A stretch of 64,000 nt of DNA from Dipteronia dyeriana. Its lineage: Eukaryota > Streptophyta > Magnoliopsida > Sapindales > Sapindaceae. The position numbers were made by a program, and so were the translations under genes. Position 1 is the stretch's first letter. Each line of letters starts with the position of its first letter. The notes below the pieces were generated by a model. The model was not told where the DNA came from. It saw only the letters and a list, made by a program, of their open reading frames with translations, and made no database searches. Positions 47,177-59,534 of this stretch are shown here, one piece after another. The stretch lies in assembly GCA_032871835.1 (NCBI GenBank), contig CM065297.1, forward strand, positions 87,937,052-88,001,051. Reading direction: 5' to 3'.

Positions 47177-48032
47177 CAACAAACCACATTATGTAAAGTC
47201 ATTAAATCATATTGGTAGCCAACTTTATATTAAGATTATTTCATTTATTTTTATGATTTTATCTTTAAAACTGTATTTTACAATTAGGATTGAATCGGTG
47301 AGCACACCCGATTGGAGAGTCAATCCGATGGGTCCACTCTTTATCCTATTGTAGAGAGACTACAGATATTGGGAGTCCAGGACGATTTTACTCCGTCTTT
47401 TATTAATTTTTTTTATAAAAATTTGGTAGGACCTAACCTTTTGCTCTTTTATATTTTTACCTTTTTGGTTGGGAATATTTTTGTCCTGATCTTTTGTTCT
47501 TTAAAAAAAATATTTATTATTCATATTTAAAATATTAATTTTTTTAATCTGATTTAAAAATTAATTAAACTTTTATTTTATTCAAATATTTAAAAAGATT
47601 TCTTTAAATTCAATTAAAAATTAAATGTTGTTTTATTTCAAATTAGTTTTATTTATTTTAAAATGTTTGTTTATTTTTAAAAATAATTTAATAATTTTTT
47701 AACTAAATTTAATTTAAAATAATTTAATTTTATTTTCAGTGAATTTATTACTACGATTTTTTTTATTTAATATAATTTTGTACTTACATTTCATAAAAAA
47801 ACAATTATTTTACCATTTTTATATATAATCTTATATTATATCAAATAAGAAACACTATTATTTTATTAATCCATACTGTACCTAAAATATCACAGTATAA
47901 ATTTAGTTCAATCCAATCAAATCCGATCTGATAAAATAGTCCAATACTACCCAATTCGAACATCAAACGTACCCTAAACTATTATCTTACCACTTCCAAA
48001 CACATATAAATGGTGGTCGATGAGCCAATCAA
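47177..48032. other. AT-rich spacer, nothing seen
   Basis: No coding or structured signal is evident between the hAT MITE and the second CACTA copy. Confidence 0.5.
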
Positions 48033-49342
48033 CATTACAAAAAAAAAGTCTATTAGTGAGGAACTATTTCCGACGACGCTAAATTTCTGACGGCCATATT
48101 AGAGACGTCGGAAATGAGTCAAAATATAATACTACAGTTCGATGGTCAAATAACCGTCGAATATAGTCTTTATGGCATCAGAAATATGGAAAAAGTAATA
48201 CAATATTTCCGACAACCATGAGACCGTCGGAAATAGTCCACATTTCCGACGGTATGTTTTGTGCCGTCGGAAATGATAAAATTTAATTCAAATTAATTTT
48301 AAGGGCAATTACGCTATCAAAAATGTAGTACTATTTTCTATATTATTTGTTATGGTATTGCCATTGAAAAAAATAATTAATTTATTATTATAATATTAAT
48401 TAATAAATTGTAATGGAATGTATTTGATAATTTATCCACTACAAAAAAAATGTGACTTGTAGATCAATATTTTAAATGTATCACTATATATTTTATTTTT
48501 TTATTTATTACTCTTTTTTTTAGCGAAATCACTTTGTCAAATTTTTCGTCAAATTTTTTGATTTAATTTTTAATTTTTCAAATAGTACGTCATAGATAAT
48601 GTAAAAAAAATTAAAATTTATAGCGAACACCGTAAGAAAATTAGACAATAGGGATCAGACTTTATGAACAAAACAATGAGACTAATAAGAAGTCTACTTT
48701 ATGTGTATATCTAACTAAATTAAATAAATATAAAATATAGTAAAATTATTAGTAATTACAAGAATATTTAGTTATTTATAATTATGTTTAACGACACTAC
48801 TATATTATATTTTTTGAAAAAAAAACTCTATTAATTTATCATACAAAGTAATTAATTTTTTTTACTGAAATAAGTTTAAATTATTATTATTTTTTTGTGT
48901 AAAATGTTGATTATAAAAAATAAAATCAATAAGGATATAATATAAGATAAGGAAAGTATTTTATTAAAAAATATTATTTTATAAAACAATATCAATAGTT
49001 ATATTTAAATATTATACAAAAAAATATATTTAATTAACATATCAATAGCTTATATATAAATAGTATATTAATAAATATCAGATATAAAGTTATAGCAAAA
49101 CGGTAAAAGTAACATTTACTATCTATCATTGAGGTTACTAGTAATTTTGACCACCTCTAGTATTTTTATTTTTTTCTGACGGCCTTGACCGTCGGAAATG
49201 GTTATATTTATGACGACTCGTTGATAAATTGTTATTTACGATGAGCGTATTTGTGACGGCTTTCGATAGCCTTTTTCCGATGGAAAACGTATTTCCGATT
49301 GGAAAATCATCTTTTCTGACGATAAACCATTTTTTTTTACTG
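48033..49342. mobile_element. Non-autonomous CACTA element, copy 2
   Basis: It starts CATTACAAAAAAAAAGTC and ends CCATTTTTTTTTACTG. Both termini carry single changes from CACTA/TAGTG, but CAA flanks both sides exactly (48030-48032 and 49343-49345), the 3-bp duplication of the superfamily. The whole length corresponds to 33866-35245 with small indels. Subterminal TTTCCGACGG-type words recur. No coding sequence. Confidence 0.8.
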
Positions 49343-51500
49343 CAAAGTAGATCGACTAGATTCTATTTGATCCAAGAAAATACATTAAATTAAAATAACC
49401 AAGAAAGATAAAAACATCATTGGAGAATACGAAGTCCGAACCTCCTCGCTTTTCACTTAAAAATCCAAAAGAGTGACGTCTATTACATAATATAAAACAA
49501 AGACAAAAATGGAGTCCAAAAGAAGAAACCAGAGGCTTTCCAAAAAAAAAAAAAAGTAGCACAAACAGGAGCCTGTCTGCCCACTGCCCACTTCGATGTT
49601 CTTGTTTTATAACATTATTTTATTTTATAATTTTCGGATTTAATGATTAATTATTAATAAAACTGTTTTTTTTTTACAAATATAATTAATAATAATTGAT
49701 TTATATATAAATCGTAAGAGCTTTAGCTAGAGGTGTTAAACGGATTGGATTAGGATAATTTGTATCTGAATTTTTTGAATTTTTGAATTTAGATTGGATT
49801 TCTTTGAAAAATTTGTATTATAATCCGAAATTCGGATCATATTGGATTTAGATTTTATAGTGTGCATGCATGCACAATTGCACAATTGCACACAGCACAA
49901 AGTATTCATTTATATATATAAATGTTTTGAAACCTCATATTGGATCTGATATATTCGAAAAGGATCGGATTCAGACTCGGTTCAAAAAATCTCTAAATTT
50001 GAAAAATCTTTAAATTCGGATTATCTAAATCCAAACAGTGTTTTTCTTATTTCGTATTTGAAAATTGAATATGGATACTTATAGATTTTCAAGAACTTAA
50101 TAAATTTTGTTATTCAATATAAGATGATGTTGATCTTATGGTATACCCTTCACATCTAATTATGAATTTGAGTTGTATCTTTTAAATATATAATTATTTA
50201 TATAACATTTATTTAATTTTTTAAGTAAAAAACAATATTTATTAAATAAGTTATTTGGGCCTTTGGTTTCAAGCTAGAGCCCGCCTGCATAAAATAGAGA
50301 AATTGTTACTACAATTAAAATCAAGCAATAATCATTGCAACCCCGCTAATCAAACAAGAAGGGCATCATGTATTAGTTTGCACATCAACTCGATTTTGAA
50401 TCATTGTCTGACTGAATATAAATGATTGTCAGGCTAAATGAACATCTATTTGGCTATATTGGATAATAAATGTTTATTTAGATGACTTTTCTATTAAATA
50501 TTTATTTAAGTTTTTTAAAGTTTTATAGTTGAGCTTTTGAAATTATCTATTTTAAATTGGGTAGAGATAAGTGGAGTTTAAAATCTACCGGCTAAAATCT
50601 TATAGGAAAGTGGTTTTTCAAATAGTTTTTTTTTTTTTTTAAGTCTATAAACCAAACAACTATATTTTTTATAAAGAAATAAAAAAACTCTATTTTTAAT
50701 AGATCTATTATAAATAAATCTTTTACCGTATTTTAAAAACCCAACCAAGCTCTAAGTCTACAATAATATTACTGGACCTGCATGTTAATAGCATAACCCA
50801 CTTTTATTTAATTAATTAGGACTGACATCAAGGTTTCAAGGAAGAAATGATGATATTAATACACGACATAGTCGGCAACATGGAATTTATATACCAAGAT
50901 TAGACAAATAATATTATATTATATATATAATCTAAACTGTTTTGACTAACCTAGAAAAACTATTGGAACAAGGAAATAATGATGCATGCCACAATGTTTT
51001 ATCGTATATTCATTTCGAGAATGCGCACACCATTTTCTTTAATTTCTAAGTTCTGTTCTCTCATTTACCTTAATCGATGATGTAAAATAAAAATAAAAAT
51101 TTCTTTACTTGGAGAATTCTGACGAAGACATTATTGATTTACTGATGAGTAAACAAAAAATTGAAACTTAAAAGTTGAATGGCATCTATTTTTTTTTAAT
51201 CAAATGTTTTAATATATGTATGATATCTATTTACTATTCTTTTAGAACATAAACATATGAAAACAAATAATTTTCCGTTTATTTATTTATAGTTACAAAT
51301 AGCTAAATAAATAATTTAATAAATCTCGAACCAAATTATTTAAAATTTTAATATTATTTTAAGAAAAATTAACTTCATGTAGTTAAGTTATAATTATATA
51401 TATATGTGTTATTTTTAATTTATAAAAAAATACATAGTTAAAATTTCTGCACAAAACAATCAATTTAGGAAGATTGAAAATTTGAAGGATACATGATTAA
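49343..51500. other. AT-rich spacer, no gene
   Basis: No supportable gene. 49733-50150 has a hAT-MITE flavour (TAGAGGTGTTAAACGG at the left; CTTCACATCTA, an inverted end, at 50147) and many GGATTTAGAT words. The flanking 8-mers do not match. Confidence 0.4.
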
Positions 51501-52589
51501 AGCTATGTTTGGAATTGTTTTGCTTAAAAACTAATCCACTTACGGTTTAACTTAATAAATAATCGACTTAACAAAAAGAGTTGGTAGATGCTTAGTAAAC
51601 TAAAATTTAAAATTGCTTTGCTTTTGAATTGATGGAAAATATATTTGATGAAATGATAAAAATATATATCAATCAATTGGCATAGTAATTGTATATTAAA
51701 AAAATTTAAATATAATAAATATAAATAAAATTATAAATTTTTTTATGAAAAGGAAATATAATTATAATAAATATTAAATATTAAATAATTAAGAAATTGA
51801 AAAACCTAAACTTCAAAATACCGACGGTGGATCTGTCCACCTCCGACGACAACGTGCAGCGATGTGGGCATCATCACACGTCGACGACACTGACGTCATA
51901 GTCGCCGGAGGAGGTGTTTTACTCCGGGAACGTGATCCAAAGCATATCGACGTACATAGTGGTTGGAGGCATACTTTCCAAGGATCTACGGTGGTGCATG
52001 GAGCAACTAAACAAGAACGTGAATGCGCACGATGACAACACGATTCAGTGGTTCTTGGAGGATTGGGATAGCAACCCGAGGATGTTTCCGTTAAGGAACT
52101 TCGATAGCATGTTGATCACAATGAGGAGCTCGTCAAGATTTCTGATGTATGACAACAATTTGGGGTGCGATTAGGAGCGTTAGCTCTCGACAGATCCACC
52201 TACGGATCTAGCTTCCTCTGGCAACATCGTCGCTGAAGAATTTTGGTGCTTTTTCGGTCTCGACGTTCGAAAGTGGCCACAATTGTTAAACTTATATATA
52301 TATATATATTGTTGAAGGGATATTTTTTAGGTTTCACTTTCATTATATCATTGTTAAATATAAGGGTAATATTGTTTTTATTAAAATAGTAAGGATATTT
52401 TGGATATTTCTTAAGCACAAATTCAGCTTCTGCTTTAAAAAACAACTTCCATTCAACTTCTCAAAAGCTGATTATTGGAGGAGTAAATTGTCAAATAAGT
52501 TGTTTTTGAGAAGTTTATCAAACACCCAATTTTACAAAACTTATAAAATAAATGATTATTTCTTAAGTAAAAGTAATCTCAAACATAGT
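51501..52589. mobile_element. TIR element carrying a BAHD acyltransferase gene fragment
   Basis: The left end is AGCTATGTTTGGAATTGTTT followed by TGCTTAA. The right end, read inward, is ACTATGTTTGAGATTACTTT followed by TACTTAA. TTAA (or TAA) flanks both sides (51497-51500, 52590-52593). The arms are AT-rich. The interior (about 51820-52270) is abruptly GC-rich and contains a recognisable piece of a plant gene. The superfamily is unsettled; TAA would suggest PIF/Harbinger. No transposase is present. Confidence 0.6.
51902..52174 (+). pseudogene. Fragment of a BAHD acyltransferase gene (C-terminal part)
   Basis: The frame reads SPEEVFYSGNVIQSISTYIV, then GGILSKDLRWCMEQLNKNV, AHDDNTIQWFLEDWDSNPRM, FPLRNFDSMLITMRSSSRF and MYDNNLGCD. 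It matches the stretch of plant BAHD acyltransferases from the Y-GN-Q/I block to the DFGWG motif, with the wording of the uncharacterised acetyltransferase subgroup (FPLGNFDG, MGSSPRFPMY). DFGWG is degenerate (NNLGCD) and followed by a stop. The N-terminal half with the HXXXD catalytic motif is absent, so no enzyme is made. Family members transfer acyl groups from CoA to alcohols or amines. Its place between inverted repeats points to capture by a transposon. Confidence 0.82.
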
Positions 52590-52823
52590 TTAAGATAAAA
52601 TTAGAAATATATTACTTTCTTGAGAATAGTTTTGTAACAAAATATTTTAATAATTCTTGACAATTTAATAAAAACTTAACTATGTAAGATTTTAGTGGCC
52701 CACATGCCACAACTATTGATATAAGATATTTATCCTATTATAAATATCAATATTTGATTAAATAAATACTTTAATAAAGCAGTTTTTTATTCTTTCATAC
52801 AAATTGACGTAACGTGTAGTTAA

Positions 52824-54162
52824 GAGCATCCACAGTTATACAGCTTAAAAACAAGATCCATTTGTGGTCATATCATCAGAAATGGATATTGTTATTTTGA
52901 CATTTAATTTGGGCTTTTTTTTCCCTACGATGGGGTAAACTTGGAAAAGTAAAAATGGATCCCTTTTTTTTGACTTTTTTTTATTATATCAACACTAACA
53001 ATAATTATATAACAAATTATAATTAATTTAAAATAAAATAATTTATTCATTTAAAATTAGTACAACCGAATTATATCAATAAAAATAAATATTTAAGATA
53101 AAACAGTGTCTACGATCGACTACCACTACAATCACGACCACCATATTTTCTAATCATATCCCTTTGTTGCTGATGGGTGATCACTCACAATCCTATTAGA
53201 TATTGTCAGAAAAATGGTCTCTGTAAGATTATGAAGTCGTGCATTATATTGCATAACATGATAATTGAGGACGAATGACACACTAACCTTCAACCATGGT
53301 TACCATTACAAGAAGGAAACATCGAACTTCCTATCTATGTACGTGACCCTGCCTTGTTAGGGGTTCATATTACATCTCGTATGGGTAGAATACGTGATAG
53401 AGGGATAAATAATACATTACGATCATATTTAATGGAGCTTGTTTAGAGAAATTACGGTAATGGGCCATAATACAGCTATTAATGTAACGTGTTCAATTTT
53501 TTATTTTAAATAAAATGTTATTTTATTATGTGACAAGTCTTGTATTCACAATTCAAGTCCAGTAAAATTAATTAAAAAAATTAATGTTTTCATTCAAATT
53601 ATTTTAATTTCTTTAAAATAAAGTTTCATAATTGAAATAAAAATTATTTATATTTTTTTCATTATATATAGTTATTGAAATTTACAACAATATATTTAAA
53701 TTATAATAATTTAAACGTATATATTAAATTAATTTATATTTTTTTCATTATATATATAATTTTAAAATTATTAATAATATATTTAAATATATATTAAATT
53801 TATTTATAATTATTCATTATATATAATTATTGAAATTAATAATTATATATTTAAATTTAAATAATTGATATATATATATATATATATTAAATTTATTTAT
53901 ATTTTTTATGAAATATATAATTATTGAAATTAATAATTAAATATTTTAATTTTAATTATATATATAAGCATAACCCATTGATCGGAAGAAATGGAGTTCC
54001 AAATTTAAAACACAATTTGGGTCTAGTGGGGTGGAGCCCATATTTGGGTCATATTTTTTAGGTCTCTTTTTTTACTATTGTGGCACCTATAACTCCTATA
54101 AGATCCAAATAAAAAATGGATCTACTAATTTGAGTCTCTTTTATCCACCATTGCAGATGCTC
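52824..54162. mobile_element. PIF/Harbinger element, 1339 bp, with transposase remnant
   Basis: The left end is GAGCATCCACAGTTATACAG. The right end, read inward, is GAGCATCTGCAATGGTGGAT. TAA flanks both sides (52821-52823 and 54163-54165). Inside lies a transposase C-terminal piece. The remainder is extremely AT-rich with three imperfect repeats around 53640-53960 (TTATTGAAATTAATAATTA-like words). Confidence 0.78.
53231..53446 (+). pseudogene. PIF/Harbinger transposase C-terminal remnant
   Basis: The frame reads MKSCIILHNMIIEDE, a stop, then LPLQEGNIELPIYVRDPAL, SRMGRIRDRGINNTLR and SYLMELV before a final stop. CIILHNMIIEDE is the well-known C-terminal block of plant PIF/Harbinger transposases and related nucleases (Plant_tran/DDE_Tnp_4 group). 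The catalytic DDE part is missing and one stop interrupts it. It fits the TAA-flanked inverted repeats around it. Confidence 0.72.
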
Positions 54163-54165
54163 TAA

Positions 54166-54606
54166 GGGTGGTTTTTATGAACGTGTTTTAAAAGAAAAAT
54201 ACCATTATGGCCTTATTAGAAACTGGTCCTCTCTCTACCTATAAATGAAACACATCATATTATTTTCCATCACGATTGAAAGCGCTATGTGGAACTGAAA
54301 AGAGGCTAAGGGGGTTATTTGAATATTGAGTAGTCTTGAATTTTTCTGAATACTGAATAGAGATTGAAAACTGAAAACTGAAAACTGAAACTGAATAACA
54401 TATTTTTTCTTTATCATATATGACTATAATGTCAACTTGTTTTTTTTACAGATAAAATTGCTTGTTACAAATGATTTGATATTTATACCCTTATTATTAT
54501 TAATTGTTATGTAGTTTAATTTGATATGATACAAAGAACTAAATAAAAATAATTTAACAAATACTAAACCATTTTTATGTAAATATTGATAAGTTATTAT
54601 CAATGT
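54166..54606. other. Short spacer, nothing seen
   Basis: AT-rich, with a repeated CTGAAAACTGAAAACTGAAA word near 54367-54390. No gene. Confidence 0.5.
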
Positions 54607-56798
54607 TGTAAGGACCTCGATTTTATGATTGACTTATTTCATGACAAACCACACCACATTATGGATGATTGTGTAATAATTAGATTAGGTCCTTATTGGC
54701 AAGCTTCCAAGCATCTCTATGACTTCAAGAGTAAAAGGTATATTCACTTGACTTTACCTCTTGAATAGTTTAGGTGCACACACACCTTATGCATACTTTG
54801 TTGATCTTGCATTTGTGTTGATATTGTTTATATGTGTGCATCTCTTCATAATCACACTTACACTTCATTTATAGATTTACGTGTGGTATTGTGTTATGTT
54901 CGTGCTTGCACGATGAACTGCTTGTTTTAGCACGTTGAGTGACCATATGAGAAGGTCTCATTCTTCTCTTGGTTTGGTTATATGGAGTAAGGTGTCTAGT
55001 TTCAAAAGAGTGTATTTCAATGATTTAAATATTTTTCAAACTGATCTTTGTATGGTTTTGTGACCATATATTTTTATACAATAATTAAAAATGAGTTTAG
55101 AAAATTTCTGTACAAACAAGATAGCCATACATTTCCAACGGTATATTATTCGTAATATTTCATGACCGTTTGGATTGGTTTTGAAATCTCCAAAGTAACC
55201 ACAAAACAGGGTAACTCTGTTGTTGTCTGTTTCTGACATTTGGCCACTCAAATAACCATAACTTTTTCTATAGATGTCCAAATCATATTTTATAATTGGA
55301 GTAGAAAGAATACTTCCATACCTTTCCAACGGTATATTATACGAAAGGTTTGGATGTCGTTTGGTCATGTTTTGGGTCGCTCAAAGATCAAGTTGTTGAG
55401 CTGTCAGGCGTGTACCGCGGTCTATACCGCTTTTGGTGCACATGCCTAGCCAGTGACCTATTTAGCGATCTTGTCCAGCCATGCCATGCTGTATAGACCG
55501 CGGCCTGGACACTTGCCTTGGCCACGGTATGCACATCGGTCATGACGGGACTTTGTTTCCCATGTCCAAAACGATGCCGTTTTTTCTAGGGCTTTTATAT
55601 ATATGTTCTCCTCTTCTTCTTTGCTTCTTTAGAGCTTAAAAAACACATTTAAAGTGAGAGAACCCCCATTAGAGATAGAAAGCTTCAAGCTTTGTTTTTG
55701 ACTCTCCAAACCTCAAACCCATCTTCATCTTGCATTTCAAGCATCTTTTAAAGCATGAGTTTTCTTTGATTGGTAAGTAGAACCTCCTCTAAAGTTCATT
55801 TATTGTTCTACCTTACCAAGTCATATCATTTATTGCTTAGATTAGCATTTCTTCATATTAATTGCATATTCATTGAAGTTATGACATGTTTGGGGCTTGT
55901 ATTGTGATTGCTAGCATTTAGGTCATATTTGTCTTCTAGCTAATTAGGTCATGTTGATTGCATTTGATGATTGCATTTATTGACCATGCCATGTTTATTG
56001 ACATCTTGTGTTGAAGTGACTTTGTTTGATAGATAGATTGTAATATTAAATATCCATATCTAGTTAAGTTTTTATGCATTGCATTTAGATATTATTGTTT
56101 GTGTCTCATTGATTGCATTTAATGATTGCAAAATTGCCCTTGATTATTTGTTGTGGCAACTTGCATTGGTTGGACTTTTATTGACAATTAGGTTGTTAGG
56201 TTTTATCTACATCTTATTGAGTCCTTATTTGTGGGCATATAGGCATTGTTGATAACTAGGATGTTATATTGCATTATCTGCATCTAGTTAAGCATTTTGT
56301 TTTTGGTCTTACACATCATTGCATTTGAGCATAGTGTCATATATACACTTAGATCATATACTCTTTATTGAGTCAAAGTCTTGTGGCTTCGGTGTGAAGT
56401 TGTACAAGCAAGTGAAGTCCTGCAACCAAGGGTGGGTTGGCAAGTAGGGTGCCACTGTAAAAGGCCCAAGGGGGTAGAGTAGGAGGCCTTCACACCAAGA
56501 GTAGTGTATCAGGGGATATCACTAGGGACTGAACCAAGAGTGGTGAATGGTGGCGTCCATAGCCTGAGGTTTTCGAGAGTGGCACACTTAACAACCCACG
56601 ATTTTTCCCATTTGTAGGGTTTCCACGTATACATATTGTGTTGTTTATATTTCTGCACTTTACACTTGATGTTGTATGTTTGTTTTATTGGGTGAATTTT
56701 GAATATTGACTGATCAAGAAAAATTGGTAATTGACTTGATTAAAACCTATTCACCCCCTCTAGGTTTATAGACACACGCGTTTATTAGGGAACTTTCA
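54607..56798 (+). repeat. 5' LTR (2192 bp)
   Basis: It starts TGTAAGGACCTCGATTTTAT and ends GGGAACTTTCA, two bases before the primer site. Within it, the word CTTTCCAACGGTATATTAT (first copy CATTTCC...) occurs twice about 180 bp apart (near 55130 and 55320). A 13-base inverted repeat, CCGCGGTCTATAC (55415-55427) and GTATAGACCGCGG (55491-55503), could fold. A TATA-like TTTTATATATATG near 55594 may mark the promoter. Confidence 0.9.
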
Positions 56799-56800
56799 AT

Positions 56801-56812
56801 TGGTATCAGAGC
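56801..56812 (+). other. Primer-binding site (initiator tRNA-Met)
   Basis: TGGTATCAGAGC is the exact Copia PBS, two bases after the LTR end. Confidence 0.93.
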
Positions 56813-57000
56813 GGGTTACTTAACATAATTAGGTAATCAAAGCTCTTGTTTGTGTGTCTTGCATTTGTATACATTTTGATCTTTGCATTTCATTTGCACT
56901 CATTCATTCACTAAACACTATATGTGAGAGTGAAACATTTAGAGTGGGATTTGCTTTGGTGACCACTAATGTTGAGAGGGAGACATAGGACTCCAATGAG

Positions 57001-58215
57001 GAGATGACTCTCACGGTTGAGAGATTTAAGAGATTCTCAAAATATCAAAAGAAGAGTATGACCTCCAATGTGAAGGAGGAGAAGAGAATGAACTCCAAAG
57101 TAAAGGAGGTAAACAAGAAAACCTTATTCAAGAAAAGTGAAGAGTATGTGCCTAACTTCAGAGCTTTTGGGGCTTCATATGTAGAAGGTGAAGAAGGAAA
57201 CAAGGTCATAAATGTTGATCCTAATGAAGAGGAAAATGTTGGTGAGGCAAATAGTGACTAAGGCAAATGCCTTGATGAGGAAATTGACTCAATTAATGAC
57301 TGTCAAGGAACTTTTCTCAAAGTCTTGAAGCAAAATGAAGAGCTCTCCAAGGAAAATGAGACCTTAAGAATGTGAAAGATTTCCTTGGAGGAAAAGATCC
57401 ATACCCTTGAAGAAAGCAAGCAAAATTGTCATATTCAACTTCATCGGTACAAAGAGATCATATATGATTAAATGGAGGACATCTCCATTCTTATCTCAAA
57501 ATTGAAAACCGTGGAGAAGGAGACCTCCATTGATGACTCCTTGAAGACGGACATGGTTGATGTGTCCAAATATGAGAAGGAGATTGAAGACTGCCACCAA
57601 CGGATGAAGGCAATGAAAGAAGAGCTTGCCAACAAAGAAAAGGCCTTGAAGATTGTCAAGGAAAGAGAGATGGGGTTCCTTGAAGAATTAAAGAAGGTCA
57701 AGGTCAAACAACTTCAAGCTCAAGGCAAGAGCAAGGCTTCATCCAAAAAATCTCAACTCAAGAAAAGACCACACAAGCCTTGACAACTCAATCAAAGCCT
57801 AGGCAATCCAAGAAAGAAGGACAATCCCTTGAGAAGTCTATCACCTCCTCCAACAAGCCAACTATGAGGAAAGAAGGCGATCACAAGAAGCATTACCAAT
57901 CAAGGAGGAAAGTTCAATCGACTTAACCACCTCAACAAGCAAAACCACAAAGGTGCCACAAATCGGCTCAAGCTCCAAGGAGAAGCAAACCGATGCACCA
58001 TCAAAGACAACCTCATCAACATGGCGATGCCCAGATGAGATTACAATGTAATGGTATAAATTCTTACTTTGTACCTTTTTATCATTTATATGGTATGATT
58101 GGTCACTTAAGACCAAAGTGCTTTAAATATATTGAGAGGTGTAGGTTAGAGAGCATAAAAGATAAACGGTTGAAAAAGAGGGCTAGCTTGCATGAACCAA
58201 GGGAACTTTGAAAAA
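57001..58215 (+). pseudogene. Copia gag remnant (C-terminal half with zinc-knuckle trace)
   Basis: The frame from 57004 has MTLTVERFKRFSKYQKKSM, then FKKSEEYVPNFRAFGASYV. After stops come coiled-coil-like segments (LKQNEELSKENETLRM, then the open frame 57472-57783 with ISKLKTVEKETSIDDSLK and MKEELANKEKALKIVKERE) and a lysine-rich end. A degraded zinc knuckle follows at about 58060-58130 (YHLYGMIGHLRPKCFKY, where C-X2-C is lost but the GH..P.C part remains). This layout is typical of SIRE-like gag. The capsid N-terminal part is not visible, and there are several stops and at least one frame change. Confidence 0.78.
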
Positions 58216-59520
58216 TGTCTTTGACCATTAAAAATGTTAAAGTGGAAGCTAGGTGGGTTAGAAAGAATGAGCCCGCTTGCCTTAGTGCCCATGAGACACC
58301 CGTATATTCAACTAGATCATTTAGACTTGGTAGGTCTATAGGGGATCATGTCTCCCATTGACTTGGTTGGATTTGACCCCATTTGGGGAGCTCAAGCAAA
58401 GACAACAAACTTGCATGATTTGCTATGTGTAAAAAGTTGATTAATTTTATGCTATTTTGATAATTGCTTGAGATTCTTAGTTGCATATATATGCTTATAT
58501 ATTTTTCTTTAATAAGTGTGCAACATTGCTTTGTTTGCAATCCATGTCATATTTATGTTCAAACATGCATTTTTGGACTAGGATAATTAATTGGGAAAGT
58601 ACATTTGAATAACCTATAATTTATCTCCATGACATGTGAACCTGCTTTTTATGACATGCTAAAAACGACATGCATGAATTGAGTTTGATTGCTTTAATGC
58701 AAATGTGTGTGAGTGCAAATGAGAGGACTAATCAATAAGGATCTTGTATCCATACAATTAATAAGGATTTTAAATCCAAATTAGTCTTCTCTTCTTTCTT
58801 AATGGTGAAACAAGACTACTATTATACGGATAATTATTCGAAAAAATAAAAAAGAGTGCAATAGTCGCTCATGTCTTGATTTGCCTTTAAGGATTGATAT
58901 AGCTGCTTTATTTTCAAACTTTTTGAAACTATATCTTGTTTGCTTATGGCAAAAAGGTACAAATTGATTTGAATTCTTTTCGAAACCCTTTTGATGTTTG
59001 CTTTGCTAAATACCATTTGTTTTGGATTTGAATGCAACATGTCTTGCTTGCAAAGCATCTTTGTCACACATTTTTCTTTAAATAAAACTCCTTGAATCTC
59101 TCACAATTATTTAAGTTGCATAAAGTTTGTGTATATGATTATGCAATGTTCTTGTACGAATAGCTCTCTTTGCTAAAGCAACTCGATAGGGGGAGCTCCG
59201 TTACCTATGTCATGACAAAAAGGGGGAGAAGTCTTGAGAAATATTGGGGGAGCATTGGTTATGATTTAGGGTGAGATCATGAGAGAGAGTAACCCATTTA
59301 GGGGGATCAGTGCACATGCATTTGTTTATATTGCTTTATTGCGTGCAATTGTTTTTTTGCTATTATGTGTAGTTATGATGATCTACGAAGAGATTGAAGA
59401 CCTTGAAGACTTAGATTCTTAGGTATCTATTACTGTAACGTAGAATTACTTGTTGACCAATAACATTTTTTTTTACTTTGTGAGGATTTTTTTGTAAGTG
59501 GTTGTTTTGTCATGAAATAG
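58216..59520 (+). other. Internal non-coding region of the gag-only element
   Basis: A first piece still reads like gag end (NVKVEARWVRKNEPACLSAH). The rest has no pol motifs. Near 59180-59265 purine-rich words recur (GATAGGGGGAGCTCC, GACAAAAAGGGGGAGAAG, ATTGGGGGAGC), resembling extra polypurine tracts upstream of the functional one. Confidence 0.6.
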
Positions 59521-59534
59521 CCAAAGAGGGAGAT
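59521..59534 (+). other. Polypurine tract
   Basis: CCAAAGAGGGAGAT directly precedes the TGTAAGG start of the 3' LTR. Confidence 0.85.

Noticed and set aside
46564..47218. Seven overlapping frames on both strands
   Set aside because: They come from GC-rich inverted words of the hAT MITE; no protein family is recognisable.
49733..50157. Possible hAT MITE (TAGAGGTGTTAAACGG ... CTTCACATCTA)
   Set aside because: The ends are similar to hAT termini, but the flanking 8-mers do not match, so it was not listed as an element.
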